64,000 bases of DNA. Origin: Lotus japonicus. Lineage: Eukaryota > Streptophyta > Magnoliopsida > Fabales > Fabaceae. Position 1 is the first letter of the stretch; every line of letters begins with the position of its first letter. The notes beneath the pieces are model-generated. The model was not told the origin of the DNA, ran no database searches, and worked only from the letters and a program-made list of their open reading frames with translations. Below are positions 38,601 to 51,368 of this stretch, one piece after another. The stretch spans positions 1,307,001-1,371,000 of the forward strand of contig NC_080045.1 in NCBI RefSeq assembly GCF_012489685.1. The letters run 5' to 3'. The translations under genes and the position numbers were made by a program.

Positions 38601-39250
38601 AGTTAGAAGGGAATCTTAGTTTTCCATGGCATGCCTCGTTTCCCATATGGTTTCCTTACGCCAAGGTGCCCCCGTGAGCTCCCATGTCAAAATTGAGAAT
38701 AATTGTCCCGATGATGGATTTCCCAAGGCTAACCTATGCGAATTTGGGTGGAAAATGAGTTTTCAAGGGATAATCTCAAGTTGGAAGGGACTCTTGCTTT
38801 TCCATTGCTTGCCTCGTTTCCCAAATGGTTTCCCTATCCCAAGGTGCCTCTGTGAGCTCCCACGTAAAAATTTGAGAATTCTTGCCCTGATGATGGATTT
38901 CCCAAAACTAACCTATGCAAATTTGGGTGGAAAATGAGTTTTCATTAGAAAATATCAAGTTGGAAGGGAAACATGGTTTGCCATGGAATGTCTCGTTGCT
39001 CAAATGGTTTCCCTTTGCCAAGGTGCCCCTGTGAGCTCCCATGTGAAAATTTGAGATTTCTTGCCCAGCTGATGGATTTCCCAAGGCTAACCTATGCAAA
39101 TTTGGGTGGAAAATGAGTTTTCAAGGGATAATCTCAAGTTGGAAGGGACTCTTGCTTTTCCATGGCTTGCCTCGTTTTCCAAATGGTTTCCCTATCCCAA
39201 GGTGCCCTCGTGAGCTCCCATGTTAGAATTTGAGAATTCTTGCCCCGATG
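32640..39250 (+). repeat. Block duplications at offsets of about 4,050 and 4,768 bp
   Basis: The segment 32640-33560 recurs at 36690-37612. Both contain the unusual CCGATGATGGATTCCCC, GTTTTAATTAGAAAATATC and GCCCCGCAGATGG. The segment 33430-34480 recurs at 38198-39250, sharing ATGGCTTTTTAAGAAAAAAT, AAAATTGAGAATAATTG and GCCCAGCTGATGG. In addition 33094-33315 and 33630-33851 are near-identical at 536 bp (three monomers). Confidence 0.85.
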
Positions 39251-39622
39251 ATTGATTTCCCAAGGCTAACCTATGCAAATTTGGGTGGAAAATGAATTTT
39301 CTAGGGAAAATATCAAGTTGGAAGGCAAACATGGTTTGCCATGGCATGCCTCGCTGCTTAAATGGTTTCACTATGCCAAGGTTCTACCATGAGCTCTCAT
39401 GTCAAAATTTAGGAATTCTTGCCACGATGATGGTTTTTCCAAGGCTAACCATTGCAAATTTGGGTGGAAAATGAATTTTCCAGGGAAAATATCAAGTTGG
39501 AAGGGAAACTTGGATTGCCATGGCATGCCTCGCTGTTCAATTGGTTACCTTATGCCAAGGTACCACCGTTAGCTCCCATGTTAAAATTTGGGAATTCTTG
39601 CCCCGATGATGGATTTCCCAAG

Positions 39623-40481
39623 TGATATGATTTGTGAACACAAAGGATCGTCTTGAAAACCGGTGACAAAAGATAGGAACTTGACCCTAACCTCGACCTT
39701 CCGGTAGAACGAAAGTTATCAAAGATAAAAGGGGAACTTGACCCTAACCGCGACCTGCCGGTAGAACCAAAGTTATCAAGTTTAGTTCTTAATCCAAGAA
39801 CAAATGGGAAGCTCTCACAATATGAGAAAACTCAATATCATTCAGATTCAGAAACTGACTTGTTCCATACATTGAGTTCCTATTTATAGGCTATGTGGGA
39901 TGCTACTCTTTCCAATAAGTAATAATGCTCCCACTAACATTTAATAGACTCCACTAGAGATTTATAGCTCCACTAGCATTGGAAACTTGAGTAAAAACCC
40001 ACTATTCCTAAAGATGAGTCAAAGGCTCATAAAAGACATTAAAAACCAACTAGGGGGAATACAAAATGTCATCAGAAAATTCACCCCTATATTAAATACG
40101 AAAATTCAAGAAAATAACTAAAATGGACTTATTTACTAAATATTAATGTCCATGAGTGCATCTTGAACATGCAGATTGGGCTCTTGGAAATTATGCCTTC
40201 AAGTTGGGTCCAAGTCATTAATGTCCATGAGTGCATCTTGAACATGCAGATTGGGCTCTTGTAAATTATGCCTTCAAGTTGGGTCCAAGTCATCATCGTT
40301 CTTGAGTTCAAGGAAATTGACCCACTTTGGAGTTGCTTCTAATTTATTCTGATCTTCTTTTCCCTTGAGCTCCAAAATCAGTCCTTTCAAAGCTTGCTTC
40401 ATTCTGTTGGTCTTGCACCTTGTCATTGGACCTCCTATTTCCAGCAAAGGGTATTTGTCTGGGCTGGACCGATCCTCATCA
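39623..40481 (+). mobile_element. 859-bp solo LTR, family not recognised
   Basis: Begins TGATATGATTTGTGAAC and ends CCTCATCA, with the 5-bp duplication CCAAG at 39618-39622 and 40482-40486. No primer-binding site, polypurine tract or coding sequence is present, so it is a solo LTR left by recombination between two LTRs. TATTTATA at 39881-39888 in the forward direction is a candidate TATA box and suggests forward orientation. Two internal duplications are visible: about 57 bp at roughly 39671-39780 (CTTGACCCTAACC...GTTATCAA twice) and 75 bp at 40142-40291. Copia or gypsy origin cannot be told without the internal region. Confidence 0.88.
40142..40291. repeat. 75-bp tandem duplication inside the solo LTR
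   Basis: Two units starting ATTAATGTCCATGAGTGC at 40142 and 40217, differing at essentially one base (CTTGGAAA versus CTTGTAAA). Such high identity means the duplication is recent. Confidence 0.93.
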
Positions 40482-43400
40482 CCAAGGTTAACCTATGCGA
40501 ATTTGAGTGGAAAATGAATTTTCCAGGGAAAATATCAAGTTGAAAGGGAAACTTGCTTTCCCATGGCATGCCTCGTTGCCTAATTGGTTTCCCTATGCCA
40601 AGGTGCCCCCGTGAGCTCCCATGTAAAAATTTGAGAATTCTTGCCTCGATGATGGATTTCCCAAGGCTAACCTATGCAAATTTGGGTAGAAAATGAGTTT
40701 TCATTGGAAAATATCAAGTTGGAAGGGAAACATGGTTTGCCATGGAAGGTCTTGTTGCCCAAATGGTTTCTCTATGCCTAGGTGCTCCCATGTGCTCCCA
40801 TGTTAAAATTTGAGAATTCTTGCCCCGATTATGGATTTCCCAAGGTTAACCTATGCAAATTTTTGTGGAAGATGAGTTTCCAAGGGAAAATATCAAGTTG
40901 GAAGAGAAACTTGGTTTCCATGGCATGCCTCGCTGCTCAAATGGTTACCTTATGCCAAGGTTCCACCGTGAGCTCCCATGTTAAAATTTGGGAATTCTTG
41001 CCCCGATGATGGATTTCCCAAGGCTAACCTATGCGAATTTGGGTGGAAAATGAATTTTCCAGAGAAAATATCAAGTTGGAAGGGAAACTTGGTTTGCCAT
41101 GGCATGCCTCATTGCCGAATTAGTTTCCCTGTCCAATGGTGCCCACGTGAGCTCCCATGTAAATATTTGAGAATTCTTGCCCCGATGATGGATTTCCCAA
41201 GACTAACCGATGCAAATTTGGGTGGAAAATGAGTTTTCAATGGAAAATATCAAGTTGGAAGGGAAACATGGTTTGTCATGGCATGCCTTGTTTACCAAAT
41301 GGTTTCCTTATGCCAAATTTCCCTCGTGAGCTCCCATGTCAAAATTTGAGAATTATTGTCCCGATGATGGATTTCCCAAGGCTAACCTATGCGAATTTAA
41401 GTGGAAAATGAGTTTTCAAGGGAAAATCAAAAGTTGGAAGGGACTCTTGCTTTTAAATGGCTTGCCTCGTTTCCCAAATGGTTTCCCTATCCCAAGGTGC
41501 CTTTGTGAGCTCCCATGTCAAAATTAGAGAATTCTTGCCCCGATGATGGATTTCCCAAGGATAACCTGTGCAAACTTGGGTGGAAAGAGAGTTTTCAAGG
41601 GAATATATCAAGTTGGAAGGGAAACTAGGTTTGCCATGGAATGCCTCGTTTCCCAAATTGTTTCCCTATTCCAAGGTGATAGCGTGAGCTCCCATGTCAA
41701 AATTTGAGAATTCTTGCATCGATGATAGATTTCCCAAGGCTAACCTGCACATTTGGGTGGAAAATGAGTTTTCAAAGCAAAATATCAAGTTGGAAGGGAA
41801 ACTTGGTTTGCCATGGCAGGCCTCGTTGCCCAAATGGTTTCCCGATGCCAGGGTGCCCCCGTAAGCTCCCATGTCAAAGTTTAAGAATTCTTTCCTAGAT
41901 GATGGATTTCTCAAGGCTAACCTTTGCAAATTTTGGTGGAAAAAGAGTTTTCAAAGAAAAATATCAAGTTGGAAGGGAAACTAGGTTTGCCATGGCATGC
42001 CTCGTTTCCCAAATGGTTTCCCTATGCGAGGGTGCCCCTGTGAGCTCCCATGTCAAAATTTGAGAATTCTTGCCTCGATGGTGGATTTCCGAAGGCTAAC
42101 CTATGCAAATTTGGGTGGAAAATGAGTTTTTAAGGGAAAATATCAAGTTGGAAGGGAAACTTGGTTTGTCATGGCATGTCTCGTTGCCCAATTGGTTTCC
42201 TTATGCCAAGGTGCCCCTGTGAGCTCCCATGTGAAAATTTGAGAATTATTGTCCCGATGATGGATTTCCCAAGGCTAACCTATGCGAATTTGGGTGGAAA
42301 ATGAGTTTTCAAGGTAAAATCTCAAGTTGGAAGGGAGTCTTGGTTTGCCATGGCATGCCTCGTTTCCCAAATGGTTTCCTTATGCCAAGGTACCCCCATG
42401 AGCTCCCATGACAAAATTTGAGAATTCTTTCCCCGACGATGGATTTCCCAAGGTTAACCTATGCAAATTTGGGTGGAAAAGGAGTTTTCAAGGGAAAATA
42501 TCAAGTTGGAAGGGAAACTAGGTTTGCCATGGCATGTCTCGTTGCTCAAATGGTTTCTCTATGCCAAGGTGCCCCCGTGAGCTCCCATGTAAAAATTTGA
42601 GAATTTTTGCCTTGATGATGGATTTCTCAAGGCTCACCTATGCAAATTTGGGTGGAAGATGAGTTCTTAAGGGAAAATGTCAAGTTGGAAGGGAAACATG
42701 GTTTTCCATGGCATGTTTCGTTTCCCAAATGGTTTCCCTATGCCAAGGTGCCCCCGTGAGCTCCCATGTCAAAATTTTAGAATTATTGTCCCGATGATGG
42801 ATTTCCAAAGGCTAACCTATGCGAATTTGGGTGGAAAATGAGTTTTTAAGGGACTCTTGGTTTTCCCGGGCTTGCCTTGTTTCCCAAATGGTTTCCCTAT
42901 CCGAAGGTGCCCCCGTGAGCTCCAAAGTCAAAATTTGAGAATTATTGTCCCGATGATGGATTTCCCAAGGGTAACCTATGCGAATTTGGGTGGAAAACGA
43001 GTTTTCAAGGGAAAATCTCAAGTTGGAAGGGGAACTTGGTTTGTCATGGCATGCCTCGTGGCCCAATGGTTTCCATATGTCAAGGTGCCTCCGTGAGCTC
43101 CCATGTCAAAATTTGAGAATTCTTGCCCAGATGATGGATTTCTCAAGGCTAACATATGCAAATTTGGGTGGGAAATGAGTTTTCAAGGGAAAATATCAAG
43201 TTGGAAGGGAAACAAGGTTTGCAATGGCATGTCATGTTTCCCAAATGGTTTCCCTATGCCAAGGTGCCCCCGTGAGCTCCCAAGTCAAAATTTGAGAATT
43301 ATTGTCCCGATGATGGATTTCCCAAGGCTAACCTATGCGAATTTGGGTGGAAAATGAGTTTTAAGGGAAAATCTCAAGTTGGAAGGGACTCTTGGTTTTC

Positions 43401-46400
43401 CATGGCTTGCCTCATTTCCCAAATGGTTTCCATATCCCAAGGTGCCTCTGTGAGCTCCCAATGTCAAAATTTAAGAATTCTTGCCCCGATGATGGATTTC
43501 CCAAGGCAAACCTATGCAAATTTAGGTGGAAAATGAGTTTTTAAAGGAAAATATCAAGTTGGATGGGAAACATGGTTTGCCATGGCATGTCTCATTGCCC
43601 CAATGGTTTCCCTATGCCAAGGTGCCCCCGTGAGCTCCCATGTAAAAATTTGAGAATTCTTGCCTTGATGATGGATTTCCCAAGACTCACCTATGCAAAT
43701 TTGGGTGGAAGATGAGTTTTTAAGGGAAAATGTTAAGTTGGAAAGGAAACTTAGTTTGCCATGGTATGCCTCGTTGCCCAAATGGTTTCCCTATGTCGGG
43801 GTGCCCCCGTGAGCTCCCATGTCAAAATTTGAGAATTCTTGCCCAGATGATGGATTTCCCAAGGCTAACCCTATGCGAATTTGGGTGGAAAACGAGTTTT
43901 CAAGGGAAAATCTCAAGTTGGAAGGGAGTCTTGGTTTGCCATCGCATGCCTCGTTTCCCAAATGGTTTCCTTATGCCAAGGAGCCCCTGTGAGCTCCCAT
44001 GTCAAAATTTGAAAATTCTTGCCCCGACGATGGATTTCCCAAGGATAACCTATGCAAATTTGGGTGGAAAAAGAGTTTTCAAGGGAAAATATCAAGTTCG
44101 AAGGGAAACTTGGTTTTCCATGGCATGCCTCGTTGCCCAAATGGTTTCCCTATGCAAGGGTGCCCCCGTAAGCTCCCATGTCAAAATTTGAGAATTCTTG
44201 CCCAGATGATGGATTTCTCAAGGCCTATGCAAATTTGGGTGGGAAATGAGTTTTCAAGGGAAAATATGAAGTTGGAAGGGAAACAAGGTTTGCAAGGGCA
44301 TGTCTCGTTGCCCAAATGGTTTCCCTATGCCAAGGTGCCCCCGTGAGCTCCCAAGTCAAAATTTGAGAATTATTGTCCCGATGATGGATTTCCCAAGGCT
44401 AACTTATGCGAATTTGGGTGGAAAATGAGTTTTCAAGGGAAAATCTCAAGTTGGAAGGGACTCTTGGTTTTCCATGGCTTGCCTCGTTTCCCAAATGGTT
44501 TCCGTATCCTAAAGTGCCCCCGTGAGCTCCCATGTGTAAATTTGAGAATTCTTGCCCCGATGATGGATTTTCCAAGAATAACCTACGCAAATTTGGGTGG
44601 AAAATGAGTTTTCAAGGGAAAATATCAAGTTGGAAGGAAAATTTAGATTGTCATGGCATGCCTCGTTGTCAAAATGGTTTCCCTATGTCAAGGTGTCTCT
44701 CAGAGCTCCCATGTCAAAACTTGAGAATTCTTGCCCCGATCATGGATTTCCCATGGCTAACCTATGCGAATTTGGGTGCAAAATAAGTTTTCATTGGAAA
44801 ATATCAAGTTGGAAGGGAAACATGGTTTGCCATGGAATGTCTCATTGCCCAAATGGTTTCGTTATGCCAAGGTGCCCCCGTGAGCTCCCATGTCAAAATT
44901 TCAGAATTCATTCCCCGACGATGGATTTCCGAAGGATAACCTTTGCAAATTTAGGTGGAAAAAGAGTTTTCAAGGGAAAATATCAAGTTGGAAGGTAAAC
45001 TAGGTTTTCCATGGCATGCCTCGTTTCCCAAATTGTTTCCCTATTCCAAGGTGTCAGCGTGAGCTCCCATGTCAAAACTTGAGAATTCTTGCCTCGATGA
45101 TTGATTTCCCAAGGCTATAACCTATGCAAATTTGGGTGGAAAATGAGTTTTCAATGGAAAATATCAAGTTGGAAGGGAAACTTGGTTTGCCATGGCATGC
45201 CTCGTTGCCCAAATGGCTTCCCCATGCCAGGGTGCCCCCGTAAGCTTCCATGTCAAAATTTGAGAATTCTTGCCCAGATGATGGATTTCTCAAGGCTAAC
45301 TTATGCAAATTTTGGTGGAAAAAGAGTTTTTAAAGAAAAATATTAAGTTAAAAGGGAAACTAGGTTTGCCATGGCATGCCTCGTTTCCCAAATTGTTTCC
45401 CTATTCCAAGGTGCTAGCGTGAGCTCCCATGTCAAAATTTGAGAATTCTTGCCTCGATGATGGATTTCCCATGGCTAACCTATGCACATTTGGGTGGAAA
45501 ATGAGTTTTCAAGAGAAAATATCAAGTAGGAAGGGAAACATGGTTTTCCATGGCATGTCTCGTTGCTTAAATGGTTTCCTTATGCCAAGGTTCCCCCGTG
45601 AGCTCGCATGTTAAAATTTGAGAATTCTGGCTTGGATGATAGATTTCCCAAGGCTAACCTATGCAAATTTGGGTGGAAGATGTGTTTTTAAGGGAAAATG
45701 TCAAGTTGGAATGGAAACTAGGTTTGTCGTGGCATGCCTCGTTTCCCAAGTGGTTTCCCTATGCCAGGGTGCCCCCGTGAGCTCCCATGTCAAAATTGAG
45801 AATTCTTGCCCCGATGATAGATTTCCCAAGGCTATAACCTATGCGAACTTGGGTGGAAAATAAATTTTCTAGCGAAAATATCAAGTTGGAAGGGAAACTT
45901 GGTTTGCCATGGCATGCCTCGCTGCTCAAATGGTTTCCGTATGCCAAGGTGCCACTGTGACCTCCCATGTCAAAATTTGGGAATTCTTGCCCCGATATGA
46001 TGGATTTTCCAAGGCTAACCTATGCGAATTTGGGTGGAAAATGAATTTTCCTGGGAAAATATCAAGTTGGAAGGGAAACTTGGTTTGCCATGGCATGCCT
46101 CGCTGCTCAAATTGTTACCCTATGCCAAGGTGCCATCGTGAGCTCCCATGTCAAAATTTGGGAATTCTTGCCTTGATTATGGATTTCCCAAGGCAAACCT
46201 ATGCGAATTTGGATGGAATATGAATTTTCAAGGGAAAATATCAAGTTGGAAGGGAAACTTGGTTTGCCATAGCATGCCTCGTTGCCCAATTGGTTTCCAT
46301 GTGCCATGGTGCCCCCTTGAGCTCCCATGTAAAAATTTGAGAATTCTTGCCCCGATGATGGATTTCCCAAGAATAACCTATGCTAATTTGGGTGGAAAAT

Positions 46401-46791
46401 GTGTTTTCAAGGGAAAATATCAAGTTGGAAGGGAAACATTGTTTGCCATGGAATGCCTCGTTGCCCAAATGGTTTCCCTATGCCTAGGTGCCCCCGTGAG
46501 CTCCCATGTTAAAATTTGAGAATTCTTCCCCCGATTATGGATTTCCCAACTAACCTATGCAAATTTGGGTGGAAAAAGAGTTATCAAAGAAAAATATCAA
46601 GTTGGAAGGGAAACTAGGTCTGCCTTGGCATGCCTCGTTTCCCAAATGGTTTCCCTATGCCAGGGTGCCCCCGTGAGCTCCCATGTCAAAATTTGAGAAT
46701 TCTTGCCCCGATGATAGATTTCCCAATATGCGAATTTGGGTGGAAAATGAATTTTCTAGGGAAAATATCTAGTTGGAAGGCAAACATGGTT
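40482..46791 (+). repeat. 179-bp satellite array, block 3
   Basis: About 35 monomers in the same orientation, in phase with block 2 once the solo LTR is removed. Variants such as TCGCTGCTCAAATGG, GGAATTCTTGCC with an extra G, GCTATAACC and GTCAGCGTGAGC mark subsets shared with blocks 4 and 5. One monomer at about 42838-42870 lacks roughly 18 bp (TTTTTAAGGGACTCTTGG); it has relatives at 49770 and at the junction 51368/55055. Confidence 0.97.
44399..45863 (+). repeat. Satellite block duplicated at 56080-57680
   Basis: The same series of variant monomers occurs in both places. The raw offset is 11,681 bp at 44425/56106 and 11,860 bp at 45072/56932, 45429/57289 and 45618/57478. The 179-bp change means the right copy has gained one monomer, at about 56289-56466. 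Shared markers include GTATCCTAAAGTGCC, CATTCCCCGACGATGG, GATGATTGATTTCCC followed by GCTATAACC, and GGTGCTAGCGTGAGC. Confidence 0.85.
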
Positions 46792-48910
46792 TGTAACACC
46801 CCATTTTCTGTTGTTAAGTTATTTATTATTTTATTTTAATTAGTATTATGGTATATGGTAATTAAGTGATTTTGTTAGATAATTAAGTGATTATGTGATA
46901 TAGATAAATAAGGTTTTAGGGTTTAGTGTGAGTAATTGAGAGTGGGGCCCATTGTATGGCCATTTAAGGGTTAGGAGTGAAATAGAAAGAAAGAAAAGAA
47001 AAAAAATAAGGATTAGAAGAGAAGCAGAACAAGAAACACGTGAAAGCAGAGAAGGAGAGGAGAAAAGAGGAGAAAACTTAGAACTGATCTACAAGAGGTA
47101 AGGGTTTGAATTCATGTTTTATGGATTGGTATGATAGTGGATAATGATAGAAAGCATGATTTAGGAACCCTAGGTTGCAAAAATTCCCAAATTGAAATAG
47201 TTAGGGTTTGGTTTTTAGATGATTTTGGGGGTAGATGATAGGCTTGCATGATGCGCAGAAATTTACGTTCTCTTGTACCCTTTTTCGTGCTATGTTAATG
47301 GCCGAATTTGAAGAAGTAGTCTTCATAAAGGTTGTAGGTTTTTCTGTTACGAAACTTTTGCCACTGGTTTCACGTCATTCCGACGTCTGTAGCTCGCGTT
47401 ATGTGTATTTTAGTGAGTATAGGTTAAGCTGTCCAGTTTCTTACGAACTACGGTTAGTGTACGATTTTTCCTGATTTTTGTACTTCGAATTGTGACTTGA
47501 AAATTTATAGAGGTTTACAAAACGTGTATACGGAACTATGATAAAAATATTAGATTTTTCTGAGTATATTTGATCATTTACATCTGTTTAATAGTTCATT
47601 AGATGTGTGGTGCGCGCACATGGCGAGTTGCGCAGGAAGATGTCGCAAGATGTCGCGACATGGCGAGTTGCGTAGGGAGATGTCGTGAGATGTCGCGACA
47701 TGGCTAGTTATTCAGCGACATGGCGAGTTGCGTAGGGAGATGTCGTGAGATGTCGCGACATGGCGAGTTGTGCAGTGAGATGTCGCGAGATGGCGAGCAT
47801 GAGCATGTCGCGAGTTTTTGGGAAAATTTAGAGAGAAATCCAGTCTTTAGGAAATAGTTGCAGAACCTGTTATATATGAATTATATTTAATTTAGATCTA
47901 TTTTTAATAATCATTATATGATGTTGTTTCTGAATTGATGTTATGTTTGAGATGCTAAGTTGTTGTGATTGCAAGTTGTATAATTGATAACATGTAATAT
48001 GTGTTTTGTGCAACTGGTGATGAATATGCTAAAATAATTAAGACTTGGAGTTGGTCTGAATATGCATATGTTAGTTGAGTTTTGCACAATACACTGCATA
48101 GTTGTCAAGAGGCAATGTTTGCTAGTTCTCGTGGAGGCTAGTGACTTGTCCCAAAACTGGAGTGGTTTTGAAGCCTAGAGCGAGGGCTTTATTGGTGGTT
48201 ATCTGTCTGGAGTGGACGCGGTGATACCGCTAAGGATAACAACTTTGGTACCAAAGGCATTTGCACGGGTCTCACTTGAGTCATATGTGTTATGGTGATA
48301 TTTTTGGAGAGATTTGATGTGGTGGTAATTAGAGACTATTATATATGTTCTAATTGAGCTATAATTTATGGAGTATTTGCCATAACTGTGAACTTGATTA
48401 ATTATGTTAAAATTACATAATTTATTATTTTTTAGTGAATGTGAGTAATTTATGTGGAGCATAGATAAGCTTTTACATTATTTATTATTATGCTTATTCA
48501 TATGATATGAGTTCTCACCCTTCTGTTGGAATGATGTTCTATGCGACATCGCTCAGGTACCGAAGATAGTGGAGCTTCTCGCGAGGGTTAGTTGGAGTAA
48601 CTAGTCTTTCATTTACGGTTTAGTGAGGGAAGTCATGCTCTGTTATGTAACACCGGGAAACGTTTAGTTTTGTACCTTGATGTTAAGAGTTACCTATGAA
48701 CTCTCTTTATGTTAAATTTTGGAGTTGAAATAAATCCGTTGTGCTATGCATATGATGTTGCGACATTAAAGTTGGAAAATTTATATATTTATTATGAGCA
48801 TGACAGGTGTTTTGATTTATGTTTCTGGAGAATAAGTGTGACACCCTCTGTGTTATGCATTTTACTCTGATTTATGATATATTATTATGCAGGGTTTAGA
48901 GGGTGTTACA
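46792..48910 (+). mobile_element. 2,119-bp solo LTR (gypsy-like)
   Basis: Begins TGTAACACCCC and ends AGGGTGTTACA, a 10-bp near-perfect inverted terminus, flanked by the 5-bp duplication TGGTT (46787-46791 and 48911-48915). No internal domain, primer site or open frame of note is present, so it is a solo LTR. The TGTAACACCC start and the stretch around 48505-48580 (TCTCACCC..., CAGGTACCGAAG) resemble long LTRs of Tekay/Del or Tat-type gypsy elements in forward orientation; this is an inference from memory of such LTRs. It contains an unusual CpG-rich minisatellite. Confidence 0.9.
47618..47814. repeat. CpG-rich palindromic minisatellite in the solo LTR
   Basis: About four units of a 40-bp period (starts at ACATGGCGAGTTGCG 47618, 47658, 47718 and 47758, the third interval with an extra 20 bp). 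It is rich in CpG and contains the perfect palindrome TGTCGCGACA at 47651-47660 and 47751-47760, plus several GTCGCGAG partial copies. The surrounding LTR is AT-rich. Confidence 0.9.
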
Positions 48911-51368
48911 TGGTTTGCCATGGCATGCCTCGCTGCTTAAATGGTTTCCCTATGCCAAGGTGGTACCATGAGCTCCCAGGTCAAAATTTGGGAATTCTTG
49001 CCCCGATTATGGATTTCCCAAGGCTAACCTATGCGAATTTGGATACAATATGATTTTTCCAGGGAAAATATCAAGTTGGAAGGGAAACTTGGTTTGACAT
49101 GGCATGCCTCGCTGCTCAAATGGTTTCCTTATGCCAAGGTGCCACTGTGACCTCCCATGTCAAAATTTGGGAATTCTTGCCCCGATATGATGGATTTTCC
49201 AAGGCTAACCTATGCGAATTTGGGTGGAAAATGAATTTTCCTGGGAAAATATCAAGTTGCAAGGTAAACTTGGTTTGACATGGCATGCCTCGCTGCTCAA
49301 ATGGTTTCCCTATACCAAGGTGCCACCGTGAGCTCCCATGTCAAAATTTGGGAATTCTTGCCCCGATTATGGATTTCCCAAGGCTAACCTATGCGAATTT
49401 GGATACAATATGAATTTTCCAGGGAAAATATCAAGTTGGAAGGCAAACTTGGTTTGCCATAGCATGCCTCGTTGCCCAATTGGTTTCCCTGTGCCATGGT
49501 GCCCCCGTGAGCTCCCATGTAAAAATTTGAGAATTTTTGCCTTGATGATGGATTTCCCAAGGCTCACCTATGCAAATTTGGGTGGAAGATGAGTTTTTAA
49601 GGGAAAATGTCAAGTAGGAAAGGAAACATGGTTTTCCATGGCATGTTTCGTTTCCCAAATGGTTTCCCTATGCCAAGGTGCCCCCGTGAGCTCCCATGTC
49701 AAAATTTGAGAATTATTGTCCCGATGATGGATTTCCAAAGGCTAACCTATGCAAATTTGGGTGGAAAATGAGTTTTTAAGGGACTCTTGGTTTTCCCGGG
49801 CTTGCCTTGTTTCCCAAATGGTTTCCCTATCCCAAGGTGCCCCCGTGAGCTCCCAAGTCAAAATTTGAGAATTATTGTCCCGATGATGGATTTCCCAAGG
49901 CTAACCTATGCGAATTTGGGTGGAAAACGAGTTTTCAAGGGAAAATCTCAAGTTGGAAGGGAGTCTTGGTTTGCCATCGCATGCCTCGTTTCCCAAATTG
50001 TTTCCTTATGCCAAGGTGCCCCCGTGAGCTCCCATGTCAAAATTTGAGAATTCTTGCCCCGATGATGGATTTCCCAAGGATAACCTATGCAAATTTGGGT
50101 GGAAAAAGAGTTTTCAAGGGAAAATTTCAAGTTGGAAGGGAAACTTGGTTTTCCATTGCATGCCTCGTTGCCCAAATGGTTTCCCTATGCAAGGGTGCCC
50201 CCGTAAGCTCCCAAGTCAAAATTTGAGAATTCTTGCCCAGATGATGGATTTCTCAAGGCTAACATATGCAAATTTGGGTGGGAAATGAGTTTTCAAGGGA
50301 AAATATCAAGTTGGAAGGGAAACAAGGTTTGCAATGACATGTCTCGTTGCCCAAATGGTTTCCCTATGCCAAGGTTCCCCCGTGAGCTCCCAAGTCAAAA
50401 TTTGAGAATTATTGTCCCGATGATGGATTTCCCAAGGCTAACCTATGCGAATTTGGGTGGAAAATGAGTTTTCAAGGTAAAATCTCAAGTTGGAAGGGAC
50501 CCTTGGTTTTCCATGGCTTGCCTCATTTCCCAAATGGTTTCCCTATCCCAAGGTGCCTCTGTGAGCTCCCATGTCAAAATTTAATAATTCTTGCCCCGAT
50601 GATGGATTTCCCAAGGCAAACCTATGCAAATTTAGGTGGAAAATGAGTTTTTAAAGGAAAATACCAAGTTGGATGGGATACATGGTTTGCCATGGCATGT
50701 CTCGTTGCCCAAATGGTTTCCCTATGCCAAGGTGCCCCCGTGAGCTCCCATGTAAAAATTTGAGAATTCTTGCCTTGATGATGGATTTCCCAAGGCTCAC
50801 CTATGCAAATTTGGGTGGAAGATGAGTTTTTAAGGGAAAATGTCAAGTTGGAAAGGAAACTTAGTTTGCCATGGCATGCCTCGCTGCTCAAATGGTTTCC
50901 CTATGCCAAGGTGCCACCGTGAGCTCCCATGTCAAAATTTGGGAATTCTTGCCCCGATTATGGATTTCCCAAGGCTAACCTATGCGAATTTGGATACAAT
51001 ATGATTTTTCCAGGGAAAATATCAAGTTGGAAGGCAAACTTGGTTTGCCATAGCATGCCTCGTTGCTCAAATGGTTTCCTTATGCCAAGGTGCCACTGTG
51101 ACCTCCCATGTCAAAATTTGGGAATTCTTGCCCCGATATGATGGATTTTCCAAGGCTAACCTATGCGAATTTGGGTGGAAGATGAGTTTTTAAGGGAAAA
51201 TGTCAAGTTGGAAAGGAAACATGGTTTTCCATGGCATGTTTCGTTTCCCAAATGGTTTCCCTATGCCAAGGTGCCCCCGTGAGCTCCCATGTCAAAATTT
51301 GAGAATTATTGTCCCGATGATGGATTTCCAAAGGCTAACCTATGCAAATTTGGGTGGAAAATGAGTTT
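48911..51368 (+). repeat. 179-bp satellite array, block 4
   Basis: About 14 monomers in phase with block 3. It includes a variant with GATATGATGGATTTTCC (three extra bases) at about 49183 and 51132, and one with GGATACAATATGA in place of GGTGGAAAATGA. The region 49620-49760 is repeated without visible change at 51213-51353, 1,593 bp away. The block ends at AGTTT (51364-51368), duplicated at 55055-55059. Confidence 0.97.
49620..51368 (+). repeat. 1,593-bp (9-monomer) higher-order unit
   Basis: The stretch around a monomer lacking about 18 bp occurs at 49770 and again split across the LTR insertion at 51368/55055, 1,593 bp apart. Farther on, 50034 and 55318 give the same distance once the 3,691-bp insertion (element plus one target copy) is subtracted. 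9 x 179 minus 18 is 1,593. The unit therefore contains eight full monomers and one shortened monomer, and the LTR landed inside the second copy of the short one. Confidence 0.85.

Larger units (their letters stand above)
13858..39622 (+). repeat. 179-bp satellite array, block 2 (largest, 25.8 kb)
   Basis: About 144 tandem monomers with the same landmarks as block 1 and the same orientation. The phase continues exactly from block 1 once the 4889-13857 insertion is removed. The block falls into subregions with shared variants: 13.9-19.8 kb, 21.6-27.7 kb, 28-32 kb and 32.5-39.3 kb, detailed in the higher-order repeat entries. Open frames of 60-150 codons occur in every monomer because the sequence has few stops in several frames; they shift frame with each monomer (179 is not a multiple of 3) and are not genes. 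Confidence 0.97.

Noticed and set aside
13858..39622. CENP-B-box-like motif in the monomer
   Set aside because: I looked for TTCG....A..CGGG in the consensus and found no match. CENP-B boxes are in any case not expected in plants.
47618..47814. CRISPR-like array
   Set aside because: The units are directly adjacent with no unique spacers, the context is a plant LTR, and there are no cas genes.
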